The notes below the pieces were generated by a model, which did not search any database, had not been told where the DNA came from, and saw only the letters and a list, made by a program, of their open reading frames with translations. A DNA stretch of 64,000 bases from Pseudomonadota bacterium (GTDB lineage Bacteria > Chloroflexota > UBA6077 > JAJPGT01): positions 62,001 through 126,000 of the forward strand of contig JAJPGT010000043.1 in assembly GCA_021325655.1 (NCBI GenBank), written 5' to 3'. The translations under genes and the position numbers were made by a program. This document shows, one piece after another, positions 14,190 to 24,770 of the stretch (position 1 is the first letter of the stretch; each line of letters starts with the position of its first letter).

Positions 14190-15485
14190 TCAGCTCGCCA
14201 ACTCCGCCTCGACGCGCGCCGAGAGAGGCCGCTCCAGCGGCTCGGCGACCACCCGAGGCAGCCGATCCCAACTCCATGGGGCCGCGGAGGCCTCGTGCCC
14301 GGTGCTGAGACTGTCCGGCCGCGCTTGGCGCCGATAGATGCGCGGGACACGCGCGCCGATCCGGCAAAACAGCTCGTGCACGTTGGTATCGGCTGCCTGC
14401 GCCACCTCGTCGGGGCTCAGGCTAGTGTTGCCCTGGACACCATAGAAGACGGCCTCGTCGCCGGGCTCGACCGCCCCCAGCGCCGTCACGTCCGCTACGC
14501 ACTGGTCCATCGATACCCGGCCGACCAGTGGAGCCCGCTGGCCGCCGATCAGCACGACGCCGCGATTGGACAGCGCTCGGGGCACGCCGTCCGCGAAGCC
14601 GGCGCCGACCAGCGCCAGCCGCGTTGGGCCCGGGCAACGGAAGGTCCGGCCATAGCCGACCGTCGTCCCCTCGGACACCTCCATGACGCGCAGCACACGT
14701 GCCCGGAGCTGCACCGCCAGTTCCAGGCGCGGCGCCGCCGGGTCTGCCGCTCCGACACCCGCGCCATACAGCCCGATGCCCAGCCGAACCAGGTCCAGAT
14801 GCGCCGCCGGTGTTCGCAACGTCGCGGCGGTGTTGGCCGCATGGTAGTGCGGAATAACGTGTCCCAGCCGCTCCAGCCGGAGCCGCACCCGATGGAAGCG
14901 CGCAAGCTGCTCCTCCAGAAAGCCGTCCGTCTCGTCGGCGCTGGCGAAGTGGGTATACAGCCCATCGAGGCGAATGGCGGGGTCGCTAGCGATCGCCTCG
15001 GCCAGCGCCTCGATCTCGTTTGGGTCGCCTCCGTAGCGGGTGAGCCCGGTGTCCAGGGCCAGGTGGACCACCGCCCGTTTGCCCGCCCTATACGCAGCCA
15101 CCCGCAGCGCCGGCAACGGCGCGCGGTCAGCGAGACTGAGCGCGAGCTCGGCCTCGACCGCCTCCGCCAGCTCCTCCGTCGGGACGCCGGTGAGAACGAG
15201 AATCTTGGCCTCGATTCCGGCCGCGCGCAGCGCACGCCCTTCCGACACACGCGCCACGGCCAGGCCAGAGGCGCCGCCGGCCAGAGCCGCCCGAGCCACC
15301 GGCAGGGCGCCGAGTCCATAGGCATCGGCTTTGACGACGGCGAACACGCCAACTGCGCGCCCAACCCAGGCGCGCACACGCCTGACGTTGCGCTCGACCG
15401 CGTCGAGGTCGACCTCGACCCATGTCGGCCCGCGGACCTGCTCGTCCCGCTCCCGAGCCGCGGAAACCTCCAGAGGTTCAGTCAT
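14190..15485 (-). CDS. alr: Alanine racemase
   Basis: PLP enzyme making D-Ala for peptidoglycan. Fold-type III barrel with the PLP lysine in VFAVVKADAYGLGA, HFASAD, YHAANTAA, GIGLYG, the second-base region GTTVGYGRTF and VSMDQCVADVT. About 431 aa, longer than usual because of a roughly 20-residue N-terminal extension and a roughly 45-residue C-terminal tail after CRIGARVPRIYRR. Start uncertain: ATG at 15485 or GTG at 15500, the latter better spaced from a GAGGAG. Divergent from proS. Confidence 0.94.
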   Translation of the reverse strand: MTEPLEVSAARERDEQVRGPTWVEVDLDAVERNVRRVRAWVGRAVGVFAVVKADAYGLGALPVARAALAGGASGLAVARVSEGRALRAAGIEAKILVLTGVPTEELAEAVEAELALSLADRAPLPALRVAAYRAGKRAVVHLALDTGLTRYGGDPNEIEALAEAIASDPAIRLDGLYTHFASADETDGFLEEQLARFHRVRLRLERLGHVIPHYHAANTAATLRTPAAHLDLVRLGIGLYGAGVGAADPAAPRLELAVQLRARVLRVMEVSEGTTVGYGRTFRCPGPTRLALVGAGFADGVPRALSNRGVVLIGGQRAPLVGRVSMDQCVADVTALGAVEPGDEAVFYGVQGNTSLSPDEVAQAADTNVHELFCRIGARVPRIYRRQARPDSLSTGHEASAAPWSWDRLPRVVAEPLERPLSARVEAELAS

Positions 15486-15585
15486 CGTCCCGTCCCACAC
15501 CTGGCGCACTCCTCGTTGCTTCGCCCCCACAGAGTGGCACAGGTCGTGCCAGCCCCAGCGCCAGAATACTTGCCTCGGACGCGAG

Positions 15586-15615
15586 TTGCTAGGCTCCGGA
15601 AGCCTTCGTTACACT
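15586..15615 (+). promoter_or_regulatory. Promoter of proS
   Basis: TTGCTA at 15586-15591, an 18-base spacer and TACACT at 15610-15615, about 33 bases before the proS ATG. The spacer holds a short dyad, AGGCT at 15591-15595 and AGCCT at 15601-15605, in the space shared with the divergent alr gene. Confidence 0.55.
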
Positions 15616-15648
15616 GTTGTGTCCCCCTGATCTGGAGTCTCCTGCTCG

Positions 15649-17094
15649 ATGGCTGTTACCTCGCAGAGTTTTCAGGAAGAGCTTCCCCCAAAGAGCGACC
15701 TGTCGAACTGGTACGTGCGCGTGATTCTCCGCGCCGAGCTCGCCGATTACTTCGAGCCCGTTGGCGGCTGCATGGTGATCCGGCCGTATGGCTACACCCT
15801 CTGGGAGCACATGCAAGCGCTGCTCGACGCCCGCTTCAAGGCCACCGGCCACAGCAACGCCTACTTCCCACTCTTCGTCCCGGAGAGCCTGCTGAAGAAG
15901 GAAGCGGAGCACGTCGAGGGCTTCGCCCCGGAGGTTGCCTGGGTGACTGAGGCCGGCAACGAGCCGCTGGCCGAGCGGCTCGCCATTCGACCCACGTCCG
16001 AGTCCATCATTGGGCTGATGTACTCCAAGTGGATCCAGTCCTGGCGTGACTTGCCAGTGCTGATCAACCTCTGGAACAACGTGGTGCGCTGGGAGAAGCG
16101 GACCCGCTTTTTCCTGCGCACCACCGAGTTCCTCTGGCAGGAGGGCCACACCGCGCATCGCACCGAGCAGGACGCGCTGGATGAGGTGCTGCGTATCCTG
16201 GATATCTACGCGGACTTCGTGGAGAACGACCTCGGGATCCCGGTGATCAAGGGCTACAAATCGGCGGCCGAGAAGTTCGCTGGCGCCGAGAAGACTTACA
16301 CCATCGAGGCGCTCATGCCAGATGGCCTGGCGCTCCAATCGGGCACGTCGCACCACCTGGGCCAGAACTTCGCCCGGGCCTTCAACATCAGCTTTCAGGA
16401 CGACGACGGCCAGCGGAAGCTGGTCTGGACGACGAGCTGGGGACTGAGCACGCGCACCATCGGCGCGCTCATCATGGTGCATGGGGACGATTCGGGGCTG
16501 ATCCTCCCGCCGCACGTCGCCCCGATCCAACTGGCGATCCTGCCGGTCCGCGATGAGCCGGACATCCGGGACTTCGTCGGCCAGGTAGAGCAGGCGCTGG
16601 CGGGCACGGTGCGCCTGCTCACCGACTGGAGCGACAAGCGGCTGGGCTGGAAGCGCAGCGAGTGGGAGCTTCGGGGCGTCCCGCTCCGGCTCGAGGTGGG
16701 CAGCCGCGAAGTGCAGGAGCAGCGGGTGGACATGGTCCGGCGGGATGACCCGGGGCGGACCCGCTATCCCGTGCCCCTGGCGGATATCCCCCACGTGGTA
16801 GCGGAGACGCTCGAGACGATCCAGCGAGACCTCCTGCGCCGGGCGCGGGCGTTCCTGGAGGCGAACATCCGCCCGGCCGCCAGCTATGACGAGTTCAAGC
16901 AGATCATGGAGACGACCCGCGGCTTCATCCTGGCGCAATGGTGCGGCGATCCCTCCTGTGAAGCGGCGATCAAGGCCGAGACCGGAGCGACGATTCGCTG
17001 CATTCCCCTCAGCGACCTGGGGAACGAACCGGGCCAGTGCGTCTACGATGGCCGACCAAGCCCACGCCGAGTCCTCTTTGCCCGAGCCTACTGA
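15649..17094 (+). CDS. proS: Prolyl-tRNA synthetase, archaeal/eukaryotic-type (ProS type 3)
   Basis: Class II aminoacyl-tRNA synthetase, 481 aa. It has the short N-terminal start of type 3 enzymes (SDLSNWYVRVILRAELADYFEPV), motif 2 region (LWNNVVRWEKRTRFFLRTTEFLWQEGHTAH), motif 3 (STRTIGALIMVHGDD) and an anticodon-binding plus C-terminal zinc-like domain ending in Tyr (VLFARAY). It lacks the bacterial-type editing insertion. The ATG at 15649 is preceded by TCTGGAG. The HEAT-repeat gene starts inside its 3' end. Confidence 0.95.
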   Translation: MAVTSQSFQEELPPKSDLSNWYVRVILRAELADYFEPVGGCMVIRPYGYTLWEHMQALLDARFKATGHSNAYFPLFVPESLLKKEAEHVEGFAPEVAWVTEAGNEPLAERLAIRPTSESIIGLMYSKWIQSWRDLPVLINLWNNVVRWEKRTRFFLRTTEFLWQEGHTAHRTEQDALDEVLRILDIYADFVENDLGIPVIKGYKSAAEKFAGAEKTYTIEALMPDGLALQSGTSHHLGQNFARAFNISFQDDDGQRKLVWTTSWGLSTRTIGALIMVHGDDSGLILPPHVAPIQLAILPVRDEPDIRDFVGQVEQALAGTVRLLTDWSDKRLGWKRSEWELRGVPLRLEVGSREVQEQRVDMVRRDDPGRTRYPVPLADIPHVVAETLETIQRDLLRRARAFLEANIRPAASYDEFKQIMETTRGFILAQWCGDPSCEAAIKAETGATIRCIPLSDLGNEPGQCVYDGRPSPRRVLFARAY

Positions 17095-18016
17095 GCCCCA
17101 CGCCGCACTACTCCGTGCCGCTCTCGATAGCTTCGTGGCCGGCCGGAGCCTGTCCGAGACCGAGCTCGGCGCGCTGTCCAGCCTGTCGCAGGCCGGGCGC
17201 GAGCTGTTCCGTGCCACCTGGTCCGGGCTCGAGGCTGAACTACGCGCCTCCCTGCTGCCGGTGCTCAGTGCCGTCGAGCGCCGTGATGCCCGGCTCGACT
17301 TCACCGCGGTGTACCAGGTGGCGCTGGCCGATCCGGACCCCGAAGTGCGCCAGAGCGCCCTGGCGGCGATCGTCGCGGACGACTCCGCCACGCTGCTCGA
17401 CGCGGTGCTCGACCTGCTCAAGAGCGACCCTAGCGAGGACGTCCGCGCGGCCGCGGCGAGCGCCCTGGCGCCCTATGCCTACCGCGCCGAGGTGGGCGAG
17501 CTGCCCTCCAGTCTGGCGGCGCGGATCGAGCGCGCCCTGCTGGAGACCACCCGCGCTCAGAGCCAGCCGGAGCGCGTGCGCGCCGCCGCGCTCGGCTCCC
17601 TCGGCTATTTCTCGGACGAGCAGGCGCAAGAGCAACTCGCCGGGGGCTATCAGCAACCCTGGGCACGGCTGGGCGCGCTGCGCGGGATGGGCCGCAGCGC
17701 GGACCCGCGCTGGCTCCCGCGACTGCTCGACTCGTTCCAAAGTGACGACCCGGCCGAGCGCGAGGAGGCCGCCCGCGCCGCCGGGGAGCTCGAAGATGCC
17801 CGTGCTGTCTCGGCGCTGGTCGACCTGATCGAGGATCCCTCCATCGACGTTCGGCTCGCGGCGCTGCGCGCGCTCGGGCAGATCGGTGGAGAAGAGGCGC
17901 GCGAAGCGCTCCTCTATGCCATTGGCGATGAGAGCGAGGTCATCCGCAGCGCAGCCGAGCGGGCACTGACGGAGCTGGAAGCGAACGAGGACGAGCTGGA
18001 CGACTTCGAGCTCTGA
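17048..18016 (+). CDS. HEAT-repeat protein
   Basis: 322 aa, overlapping proS by 47 bases. From about residue 70 it consists of HEAT/PBS-lyase-type helical repeats (DPDPEVRQSALAAIVADDS, DPSEDVRAAAASALAPYAYR, DPAEREEAARAAGELEDARA, DPSIDVRLAALRALGQIGGE, DESEVIRSAAERALTELEAN), a protein-binding scaffold. The acidic C-terminus ends EDELDDFEL. No enzymatic domain. Partner unknown; the overlap with proS suggests coexpression only. Confidence 0.88.
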   Translation: MADQAHAESSLPEPTEPHAALLRAALDSFVAGRSLSETELGALSSLSQAGRELFRATWSGLEAELRASLLPVLSAVERRDARLDFTAVYQVALADPDPEVRQSALAAIVADDSATLLDAVLDLLKSDPSEDVRAAAASALAPYAYRAEVGELPSSLAARIERALLETTRAQSQPERVRAAALGSLGYFSDEQAQEQLAGGYQQPWARLGALRGMGRSADPRWLPRLLDSFQSDDPAEREEAARAAGELEDARAVSALVDLIEDPSIDVRLAALRALGQIGGEEAREALLYAIGDESEVIRSAAERALTELEANEDELDDFEL

Positions 18017-18033
18017 CCCAAGCCTCGCGCCGG

Positions 18034-19203
18034 TTACTCGCGCTCCGGTACCCTGGGGATCGCCCCGCCACTGCCGGTCGTGGTGTCCAGCCCGGGCCCG
18101 TCCACCGTGGGGATCGACTTCGCCGCCTCCAGGTCGGCGATGGCCGGGGCATGGGGCTGCATCCGCCCTTGCTCGATATCGTCCCAGTAGTGGCACGCCA
18201 CCCAGTGGTTCGGGCTGACCTCGATGAGCGGCGGCTCGACCTGCCGACAGTAGTCCTGAGCGAACCGGCAGCGTGGGTTGAAGCGGCAGCCGGCGGGCGG
18301 ATTGACCGGGCTCGGGACGTCACCGGTCAGGATGATCCGCTGGCGCTTCTTCTCCACCCGTGGATCGGGCACCGGCACCGCCGAGAGCAGCGCCTGGGTG
18401 TAGGGGTGCAGCGGCCGCTCGTACAGCTCGTCGCGCCCGGTGATCTCCACGATCTTGCCCAGGTACATCACCGCCACGCGGTCGCTGATGTGCCGGACCA
18501 CCGCCAGGTCGTGGGCAATGAACAGGTAGGTCAGCCCCAGCTCCTCCTGGAGCCGCTCCAGCAGGTTGATGATCTGCGCCTGGATCGAGACGTCCAGCGC
18601 CGAGATCGGCTCATCGCAGACCATGAACGCCGGCTCCACCGCCAGCGCCCGAGCGATCCCGATGCGCTGCCGCTGCCCGCCGGAGAACTCGTGGGGATAG
18701 CGGTTGGCGAAGTACGGGTTCAGCCCGACCAGGCGCAGCAGCTCCTGCACCCGCTCCTGCTTGGCGCGTCCCGAGGCCAGGCCGTGGATCTCCAGCGGCT
18801 CGGCGATGATGCTGCCCACCGTCATCCGCGGGTTCAGGCTGGCGTAGGGGTCCTGAAAGATCATCTGCATCCGGCGGCGCATCTTGCGCAGCGCGCTGCC
18901 GGACAGCGTGGTCAGCTCCTGCCCCTCGAACTGCACGCTTCCCGCTGTCGGCTTGTACAGTTGTAGAATCGCCCGCCCGGTCGTGGATTTCCCGCAGCCG
19001 CTTTCCCCGACCAGCCCGAGCGTCTCGCCGCGGCGAATGAAGAACGACACATCGTCCACCGCCCGCACGTGCCCCACCAGCCGCTGCAGGATCAGCCCCT
19101 GGGTGATGGGGAACCACATCTTCAGGTTCTTGACGTCCAGCAGGACGTCGTTCGGCCTGGTGGACAGCGTCGCGGCGGTCGCGGCAGGCGCCCTATCGGC
19201 CAT
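18034..19203 (-). CDS. oppF: Oligopeptide/dipeptide ABC transporter ATPase (OppF-like)
   Basis: 389 aa cytoplasmic ATPase. Walker [11 protein letters not shown]-loop [13 protein letters not shown], signature [17 protein letters not shown], Walker [16 protein letters not shown] and H-loop [12 protein letters not shown]. The C-terminal oligo_HPY region carries the Cys pattern CRFNPRCRF. The C-terminal ~50 residues after CHYWDD are an extra Pro/Gly-rich tail. Its ATG lies within oppD (11-base overlap). No permease or binding-protein gene is adjacent. Confidence 0.94.
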   Translation of the reverse strand: MADRAPAATAATLSTRPNDVLLDVKNLKMWFPITQGLILQRLVGHVRAVDDVSFFIRRGETLGLVGESGCGKSTTGRAILQLYKPTAGSVQFEGQELTTLSGSALRKMRRRMQMIFQDPYASLNPRMTVGSIIAEPLEIHGLASGRAKQERVQELLRLVGLNPYFANRYPHEFSGGQRQRIGIARALAVEPAFMVCDEPISALDVSIQAQIINLLERLQEELGLTYLFIAHDLAVVRHISDRVAVMYLGKIVEITGRDELYERPLHPYTQALLSAVPVPDPRVEKKRQRIILTGDVPSPVNPPAGCRFNPRCRFAQDYCRQVEPPLIEVSPNHWVACHYWDDIEQGRMQPHAPAIADLEAAKSIPTVDGPGLDTTTGSGGAIPRVPERE

Positions 19204-20188
19204 TGGAGTCCCCTCCCGTTACGTCCACCCAGCAGGCGATGGTGTGGCCACGTTGGACCGGCTCGAGGGTTGGGTTTTCGGGTACACACCGCTCCACCGC
19301 GTAGACGCAGCGCGGCTGGAACGGGCAGCCCTGGGGCGGCGACACCAGGTCCGGCGGCAGCCCTTCGATCGGGATCAGCCGCTCCTTGCGCGGCTCGTCG
19401 ATGCGGGGGATGGAGCGCAGCAGCCCCAGCGTATACGGGTGGCGGGGATCGCTGAACAGCACCTCCGTCGGCGCGCTCTCGACGATGTAGCCGGCGTACA
19501 TCACGTTGATTCGGTCCGTCAGTCCGGCCACCACGCCCAGGTCGTGCGTGATCAGGATCAGGCTCATCCCGAGCTCTTGCTGCAGCCGCTTGATCAGATC
19601 CAGGATCTGCGCCTGGATCGTCACATCCAGTGCTGTGGTCGGCTCGTCGGCGATCAGCAGCTTGGGGTTGCACGACAGCGCCATCGCGATCATTACCCGC
19701 TGCCGCATCCCGCCGCTGAACTGGTGCGGGTAGTCGTCCACCCGGCTGCGAGCCGAGGGGATGCCCACCAGCTCGAGTAGCTCGATCGCCCGTTTCCGGG
19801 CTGAACTGGCGCTCATCCCCAGGTGCAGCTCCAGCGCCTCGGTGATCTGCCGCGACACGGTCAGCACCGGGTTGAGCGAGGTCATCGGATCCTGGAAGAT
19901 CATCGCGATCTCATTGCCCCGCACCCGGCGGATCTCGTCGTCGGAGAGCTTTAGCAGGTCCCGCCCGTCAAAGATCACCTCGCCCTCGACGATGCGCCCG
20001 GGCGGGGTGGGAATGAGCCGCATGATGCTCATCGCGGAGACGCTCTTGCCGCAGCCCGACTCGCCCACGATTCCGAGCGCCTCACCCTGGTTCAGGGTGT
20101 AGCTGATCCCGTTGACGGCCTTCACAATGCCGTCCTGAGTGTAAAACCACGTCCGCAGGTTCTTGACTTCAAGCAGCGGTTGCGCCAC
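19193..20188 (-). CDS. oppD: Oligopeptide/dipeptide ABC transporter ATPase (OppD-like)
   Basis: 331 aa. Walker [11 protein letters not shown]-loop [13 protein letters not shown], signature [17 protein letters not shown], Walker [25 protein letters not shown], and the C-terminal oligo_HPY extension with [14 protein letters not shown]. It starts GTG at 20188, only 9 bases after the gcvPB stop, with GAGGGGAGACG as ribosome site, so it is almost certainly on the gcv transcript. It pairs with oppF to form the heterodimeric ATPase. Confidence 0.94.
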   Translation of the reverse strand: MAQPLLEVKNLRTWFYTQDGIVKAVNGISYTLNQGEALGIVGESGCGKSVSAMSIMRLIPTPPGRIVEGEVIFDGRDLLKLSDDEIRRVRGNEIAMIFQDPMTSLNPVLTVSRQITEALELHLGMSASSARKRAIELLELVGIPSARSRVDDYPHQFSGGMRQRVMIAMALSCNPKLLIADEPTTALDVTIQAQILDLIKRLQQELGMSLILITHDLGVVAGLTDRINVMYAGYIVESAPTEVLFSDPRHPYTLGLLRSIPRIDEPRKERLIPIEGLPPDLVSPPQGCPFQPRCVYAVERCVPENPTLEPVQRGHTIACWVDVTGGDSNGR

Positions 20189-20197
20189 CGTCTCCCC

Positions 20198-21658
20198 TCA
20201 CGTCGCGTTCGCTGGCGCCTCGTTCAGCGTCCAGCGCAGGACGGGCTTGCGCGCCGCGCGCACTTCGTCCAGGCGATGCAGCTCGCGGGTGTGCGGCGCC
20301 GTCCGCACCAGCTCCGGATCCTGCTCCACCTCACGGGCGATCTCGATCATCGCCCGGGCAAAGGCATCCAGCGTGTCCTTCGTCTCCGACTCCGTCGGCT
20401 CGATCATGATCGCTTCCTCGACGATCAGCGGGAAATAGACCGTCGGCGGATAGAAGCCGTAGTCGATGAGCCGTTTGGCAATGTCCAGGGTGCGAACCCC
20501 CTGCTGCTTCTGGCGCCGACCGGACAGGACGAACTCGTGCATACAGGTGCGCTGGTAGGGCAGATCATACACCGCCTGGAGTAGCACCCGGAGATAATTG
20601 GCGTTGAGCACCGCCACGTCGCTGATCTGCCGCAGCCCCTCTGCCCCATGCATGCGGATGTAGGTGTAGGCGCGGACCAGCACCCCGAAGTGGCCGTAGA
20701 ACTCACGCATCCGCCCGATCGAGTCCGGGTAGCTCGAGTCGAGCCCGTAGCTGCCGTCAGCGCGCCGGACCACGCGCGGCGTGGGCAAGAACGGCTCCAA
20801 TGCTTCGCCGACGACCACCGGACCGGCGCCGGGTCCGCCGCCGCCATGCGGCGTGGAGAACGTCTTGTGGGTGTTGATGTGCAAGACGTCGAAGCCGACA
20901 TGGGCCGGCTTCACCGCGCCCAGGATGGCGTTCAGGTTCGCCCCGTCGCCGTACATTAGCCCGCCGGCCCGGTGCACCGCCTCCGCCATCTCGAGGACGT
21001 GCTCCTCGAACAGCCCGAGCGTGTTCGGATTGGTCAGCATCATCGCCGCCACCGTGTCGTCCAGGTGCTCGCGGAGCCGCCGCATGTCCACATTCCCGCG
21101 CTCGTCGGTGGGGACAGACACCGTGGTGAAGCCACACATCGCCGCCGTCGCCGGGTTGGTCCCGTGCGCCGAGTCCGGGATCAGCACCCTGGTCCGCTGC
21201 CTCTCGCCACGCTTCTGGTGGTAAGCGCGGATCAGCAGCATCCCACACAGCTCACCATGTGCGCCGGCCGCCGGCTGCAGCGTCGCCGCGGTGAATCCGG
21301 TGATCTCCGCCAGCATCGCCTGCAGCTCGTACAGCAGCTTCAGCGCACCCTGGATGCTCGACTCCGGCTGGTAGGGGTGGATCGCGGCAAAGCCCGGCAG
21401 GCGGGCAACCACCTCGTTGATCTTCGGGTTGTACTTCATGGTGCAGGAGCCGAGCGGGTAGAAGCCAAGGTCGATCGCGTAGTTCTTCTGCGACAGCCGG
21501 GTGAAGTGGCGGACCACGTCCAGCTCGCCGACCTCGGGTAGCGGCAGGCGCGCGCGTGTGAGCGCCTCGGGCAGCGCGTCGCTCGGGACCTCGCCACAGG
21601 GAAGCTCGTGCCCCTCGCGGCCGGGCCGGCTGAGCTCCGAGAGCAGCGGTTCCGTCAC
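20198..21658 (-). CDS. gcvPB: Glycine dehydrogenase (decarboxylating) subunit 2
   Basis: C-terminal half of the split P-protein of the glycine cleavage system; PLP enzyme. 486 aa. Recognisable: [21 protein letters not shown] near residue 55-75, [23 protein letters not shown], and the PLP lysine in [21 protein letters not shown] start overlapping the gcvPA stop (GTGA), so the two subunits are translationally coupled and made in equal amounts. Confidence 0.97.
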   Translation of the reverse strand: MTEPLLSELSRPGREGHELPCGEVPSDALPEALTRARLPLPEVGELDVVRHFTRLSQKNYAIDLGFYPLGSCTMKYNPKINEVVARLPGFAAIHPYQPESSIQGALKLLYELQAMLAEITGFTAATLQPAAGAHGELCGMLLIRAYHQKRGERQRTRVLIPDSAHGTNPATAAMCGFTTVSVPTDERGNVDMRRLREHLDDTVAAMMLTNPNTLGLFEEHVLEMAEAVHRAGGLMYGDGANLNAILGAVKPAHVGFDVLHINTHKTFSTPHGGGGPGAGPVVVGEALEPFLPTPRVVRRADGSYGLDSSYPDSIGRMREFYGHFGVLVRAYTYIRMHGAEGLRQISDVAVLNANYLRVLLQAVYDLPYQRTCMHEFVLSGRRQKQQGVRTLDIAKRLIDYGFYPPTVYFPLIVEEAIMIEPTESETKDTLDAFARAMIEIAREVEQDPELVRTAPHTRELHRLDEVRAARKPVLRWTLNEAPANAT

Positions 21659-23010
21659 GCGGCCCTCCCCACCTGGCGCAGCACCTCCACCAGCCCATCC
21701 ATCTGCGCCCGACTGCTCAGTTCGGTGCAGGCGAGCAGGAGGCCGTTCGCCAGCGCCGGGTACGAACGGCCGAGATCGTAGCCTGCCAGATACCCGGCCG
21801 CAAGCGCCTGCTCCCGGACAGCCGGCGCGGGCGCCGGCCCGATCACCGCGAACTCGTTGAAGAACGGCCGGCGCGTCACCACCCGGTAGCCAGGCAGCGC
21901 GGCGATGCGGTCCGCCAGGTACACCGCGTTGTCGTGCGACCGCTGCGCCACCGCCCGCAAGCCGCGCGGCCCCAGCAGCGCCAGGTACACCGTGGCGGCG
22001 AGCGCCAGCAGTGTCTGGCTGGTGCAGATGTTCGAGGTCGCCTTCTCGCGCCGAATGTGCTGCTCCCGCGCCTGGAGGGTCAGCACGAAGCCACGCTTGC
22101 CGGTAGCGTCGACCGTCTCGCCGACGATCCGCCCGGGTAGCTGCCGCACATAGTCGCTCCGCGTCGCCATCAGCCCGGCGTAAGGCCCGCCGAAGGCGAT
22201 CGGCATCCCCAGCGACTGCCCCTCCGCCACCGCGATGTCGGCGCCCCACTCGCCCGGACTCTTCAGCAGCCCGAGCGACGCCGCCTCCGCGACCGCGATA
22301 ATCAGCAGCGCCCCGGCGGCGTGGCAGCGCTCCGCGACCCCGCTCAGGTCGCGCACCTGGCCAAAGAAGTCCGGCTGCTGGATCACCACGCAGGCCGTCT
22401 TCTCGTCGACCAATTCCTCAGCCGGGCGGACGTCCAGGCCATCCGAGCGCAGCTCCAGCCCGGCCTCGACCGGGGTCAGCCCCAGGCCCTCCAGGTAGGT
22501 GCAGAGCACCTCCCGATACTCCGGGTGCAGCGCGCCGGAGACGACCACCCGCTCCCGGCCCGTCAGCCGCTGCGCCATCAGTACCGCCTCGGCCGTCGCG
22601 GTCGAGCCGTCGTACACCGAGGCGTTCGCCACGTCCAGCCCGGTGAGTTCGCACACCAGGCTCTGGAACTCGAACATGTACTGCAGGGTGCCCTGGCTCA
22701 TCTCCGCCTGGTAGGGGGTGTACGCGGTGTAGAACTCGCCCCGCGACAGGATCGCATCCACCGCGCTCGGCACGTAGTGGTTGTACACCCCGGCGCCGAC
22801 GAAGCAGGCGAGTTGGGTGAGGTCCCGATTCTCGCTCGCCAGCGCACGCAGGTGCGCGAGCGCCTCGATCTCGGTCAGGCGCTCCGGGAGGGTGAGCGAG
22901 GGGAAGCGAACCGCCTCCGGAATGACCTCGAAGAGCGCGCGGGAATCCGCGACGCCAATCCGCGCGAGCATCTCGCGCCGCTCGGACTCAGAGATCGGGA
23001 TGAACCCCAT
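21655..23010 (-). CDS. gcvPA: Glycine dehydrogenase (decarboxylating) subunit 1
   Basis: N-terminal half of the split P-protein, 451 aa. Typical features: an opening stretch ending [52 protein letters not shown], and [11 protein letters not shown] with [28 protein letters not shown] after GGAGCAGCGAGG. It lies 187 bases downstream of gcvH, with a hairpin and a possible separate -10 in that gap. Confidence 0.97.
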   Translation of the reverse strand: MGFIPISESERREMLARIGVADSRALFEVIPEAVRFPSLTLPERLTEIEALAHLRALASENRDLTQLACFVGAGVYNHYVPSAVDAILSRGEFYTAYTPYQAEMSQGTLQYMFEFQSLVCELTGLDVANASVYDGSTATAEAVLMAQRLTGRERVVVSGALHPEYREVLCTYLEGLGLTPVEAGLELRSDGLDVRPAEELVDEKTACVVIQQPDFFGQVRDLSGVAERCHAAGALLIIAVAEAASLGLLKSPGEWGADIAVAEGQSLGMPIAFGGPYAGLMATRSDYVRQLPGRIVGETVDATGKRGFVLTLQAREQHIRREKATSNICTSQTLLALAATVYLALLGPRGLRAVAQRSHDNAVYLADRIAALPGYRVVTRRPFFNEFAVIGPAPAPAVREQALAAGYLAGYDLGRSYPALANGLLLACTELSSRAQMDGLVEVLRQVGRAA

Positions 23011-23053
23011 GCCTCGCTGCTCCTATCGGCTGCAATGGTCGGACGCGCAAAGC

Positions 23054-23111
23054 GGGGCGCCTGCCTGAACCTGGCGGGCGCCCCAGCGGCTCTGTCAAGC
23101 TCTGCATTGTA
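23054..23111 (-). promoter_or_regulatory. gcvPA leader: -10 candidate and strong hairpin
   Basis: The minus strand has TACAAT at 23111-23106 (no convincing -35), then a hairpin with arms 23054-23061 and 23077-23084 (GGGGCGCC/GGCGCCCC), continued inside by a G-U and three more pairs, about 45 bases before the gcvPA start. The sequence does not show the conserved core of a glycine riboswitch. It may adjust gcvPAB levels relative to gcvTH (inference). Confidence 0.4.
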
Positions 23112-23197
23112 GCCCGAAACGGCGCTCGCACGGCCGCCATCACCCGGCCAGATGGTGCCCCGAGGCGTAACGACCCGCCGCTGGTGCATCGAGGCGG

Positions 23198-23575
23198 CTA
23201 TCCCCCGACGTGCCGAGCGTAGGCGGCGGCGTCCAGCAGCCTGTCGAGCTCGCCCGGATTGCTCGGCCGGACCTTGATCATCCAGCCGGCGCCATACGGG
23301 TCCTGGTTGACTAGCTCGGGGTGGTCGACCACCTCCCGGTTCACCTCGATAACCTCGCCGGAGAGCGGCGCGTACAGGTCGGAGGCGGTCTTGACCGACT
23401 CCACAACCCCGAACGCCTGCGACTGCTCGACCCGTGCGCCCACCTTGGGTAGCTCCACGTAGACGATGTCACCCAGTTGGTCCTGGGCATAGCGAGTGAT
23501 GCCCACCGTCGCGACATCGCCCGTGAGCTGCACCCACTCGTGCTCTTCGGTGTATTTGCGGTCGTCTGGGTCCAC
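23198..23575 (-). CDS. gcvH: Glycine cleavage system H protein
   Basis: Lipoylated carrier shuttling the aminomethyl group between P and T proteins. 125 aa. The lipoyl-lysine motif is [17 protein letters not shown] (about 57-73); the N-terminus KYTEEHEWV is diagnostic. GTG start after GGAGG, 34 bases downstream of the gcvT stop. Confidence 0.97.
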   Translation of the reverse strand: MDPDDRKYTEEHEWVQLTGDVATVGITRYAQDQLGDIVYVELPKVGARVEQSQAFGVVESVKTASDLYAPLSGEVIEVNREVVDHPELVNQDPYGAGWMIKVRPSNPGELDRLLDAAAYARHVGG

Positions 23576-23609
23576 GCGTCGACCTCCATCCTGGTCTGGG
23601 CCAGCGCGC

Positions 23610-24761
23610 CTAGCCCTGCTTTGGCGCCGCCCCGGGCCGTTTCTTGGTGCGATGGGGGACGAACGGTACCGGCACTACCTCGGCCGCCGCCGGGCGCCCA
23701 CGCACCATGATCTCGAGCCGCTGCCCCACCGCCGCCAGCGCCGGCTCGACGTAGGCCATCCCGATATTCGCCTTCAGCGTGGGGGAGGGGCTGCCACTGG
23801 TCACCCGCCCGACTGTCCGGCCGCCCGCCTGTACCTCGAACCCCTGCCGGGCAATGGCGTTGTCCAGCATGCGAAAGCCGACCAGCCGTGGCAGGTCCGT
23901 CCGCTCCCTGGCCTGCTCCAGCGCCGCCCGACCGACGAACTCGCCTTTGGCCAGCTTGACCACCCGGCCCAGCCCGGCCTGGTACGGCGTGGTGGACTCG
24001 TCGATCTCGTGGCCGTACAGGGGCATCCCCGCCTCCAGTCGCAGGGTATCGCGCGCCCCCAGCCCGCACGGCCGCACCGCCGCCTCACCTTCTGTCAAGT
24101 TCCGCCAGAGCTGTGGCGCCGCGGCCGCGTCGAGCACAAGCTCGAATCCATCCTCGCCGGTGTAGCCGGTACGCGCGATCAGCCCCGGGCTCCCCAGGAT
24201 GTTCCCGCGCCGGGAGGCGTAGTACTCCAGGTCCGCCAGGTCCACGTCGCACACCGCTTGCACGATCCCCTCGGAGGCAGGCCCCTGCACCCCGATCATC
24301 GCGATCCGGCCGGTCTGGTCGTCCACGGCGGCACTGTACCCCCGCTGCGCCGCCTGTTGCTCCAGCCAGGCCACCATTCGCCGGCGGTTCGCCGCGTTGA
24401 ACACCACCAGCAGCTCCCCGCCGAGCCGGTAGATGATCACATCGTCCAGCACCCCGCCCTGCTCGTTGCACGCGAGCGAGTACTGCGCCCGGCCGTCGGT
24501 GAGCCGCTCCACGTCGTTGACGAAGACGTACTGCGCCAGCGCCATTGCGTCGCGGCCGCGAATGAACACCCGTCCCATGTGCGACAGGTCGAACGCGCCA
24601 GCGCGCGAGCGGACGGCGTCGTGCTCGGCGAGGATGCTCTGGTACTGCACCGGCATCAGCCAGCCACCGAACTCCACCATGCGCGCGCCCTGGCGGACGT
24701 GCTCGTCATACAGGGGAGTGACCGGCAGGCCGTTGCGCGTGGGAATCTGGGCGGCAGCCAT
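23610..24761 (-). CDS. gcvT: Glycine cleavage system aminomethyltransferase (T protein)
   Basis: Tetrahydrofolate-dependent aminomethyltransferase. 383 aa. Signatures: [44 protein letters not shown], the [21 protein letters not shown] block and [17 protein letters not shown]. The start is set by the promoter: TACCAT lies 9 bases upstream of the ATG, so the message is almost leaderless. First gene of gcvT-gcvH-gcvPA-gcvPB-oppD-oppF. The C-terminal ~25 residues are a basic tail ([15 protein letters not shown]). Confidence 0.96.
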   Translation of the reverse strand: MAAAQIPTRNGLPVTPLYDEHVRQGARMVEFGGWLMPVQYQSILAEHDAVRSRAGAFDLSHMGRVFIRGRDAMALAQYVFVNDVERLTDGRAQYSLACNEQGGVLDDVIIYRLGGELLVVFNAANRRRMVAWLEQQAAQRGYSAAVDDQTGRIAMIGVQGPASEGIVQAVCDVDLADLEYYASRRGNILGSPGLIARTGYTGEDGFELVLDAAAAPQLWRNLTEGEAAVRPCGLGARDTLRLEAGMPLYGHEIDESTTPYQAGLGRVVKLAKGEFVGRAALEQARERTDLPRLVGFRMLDNAIARQGFEVQAGGRTVGRVTSGSPSPTLKANIGMAYVEPALAAVGQRLEIMVRGRPAAAEVVPVPFVPHRTKKRPGAAPKQG

Positions 24762-24770
24762 CCTGCGGGG

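Noticed and set aside
15589..17421. 610-codon minus-strand frame across proS
   Set aside because: Antisense shadow of a highly conserved prolyl-tRNA synthetase gene.
23011..23197. Glycine riboswitch in the gcv operon
   Set aside because: The conserved aptamer core was looked for here and upstream of gcvT and was not found; the gcvT leader is too short to hold one.
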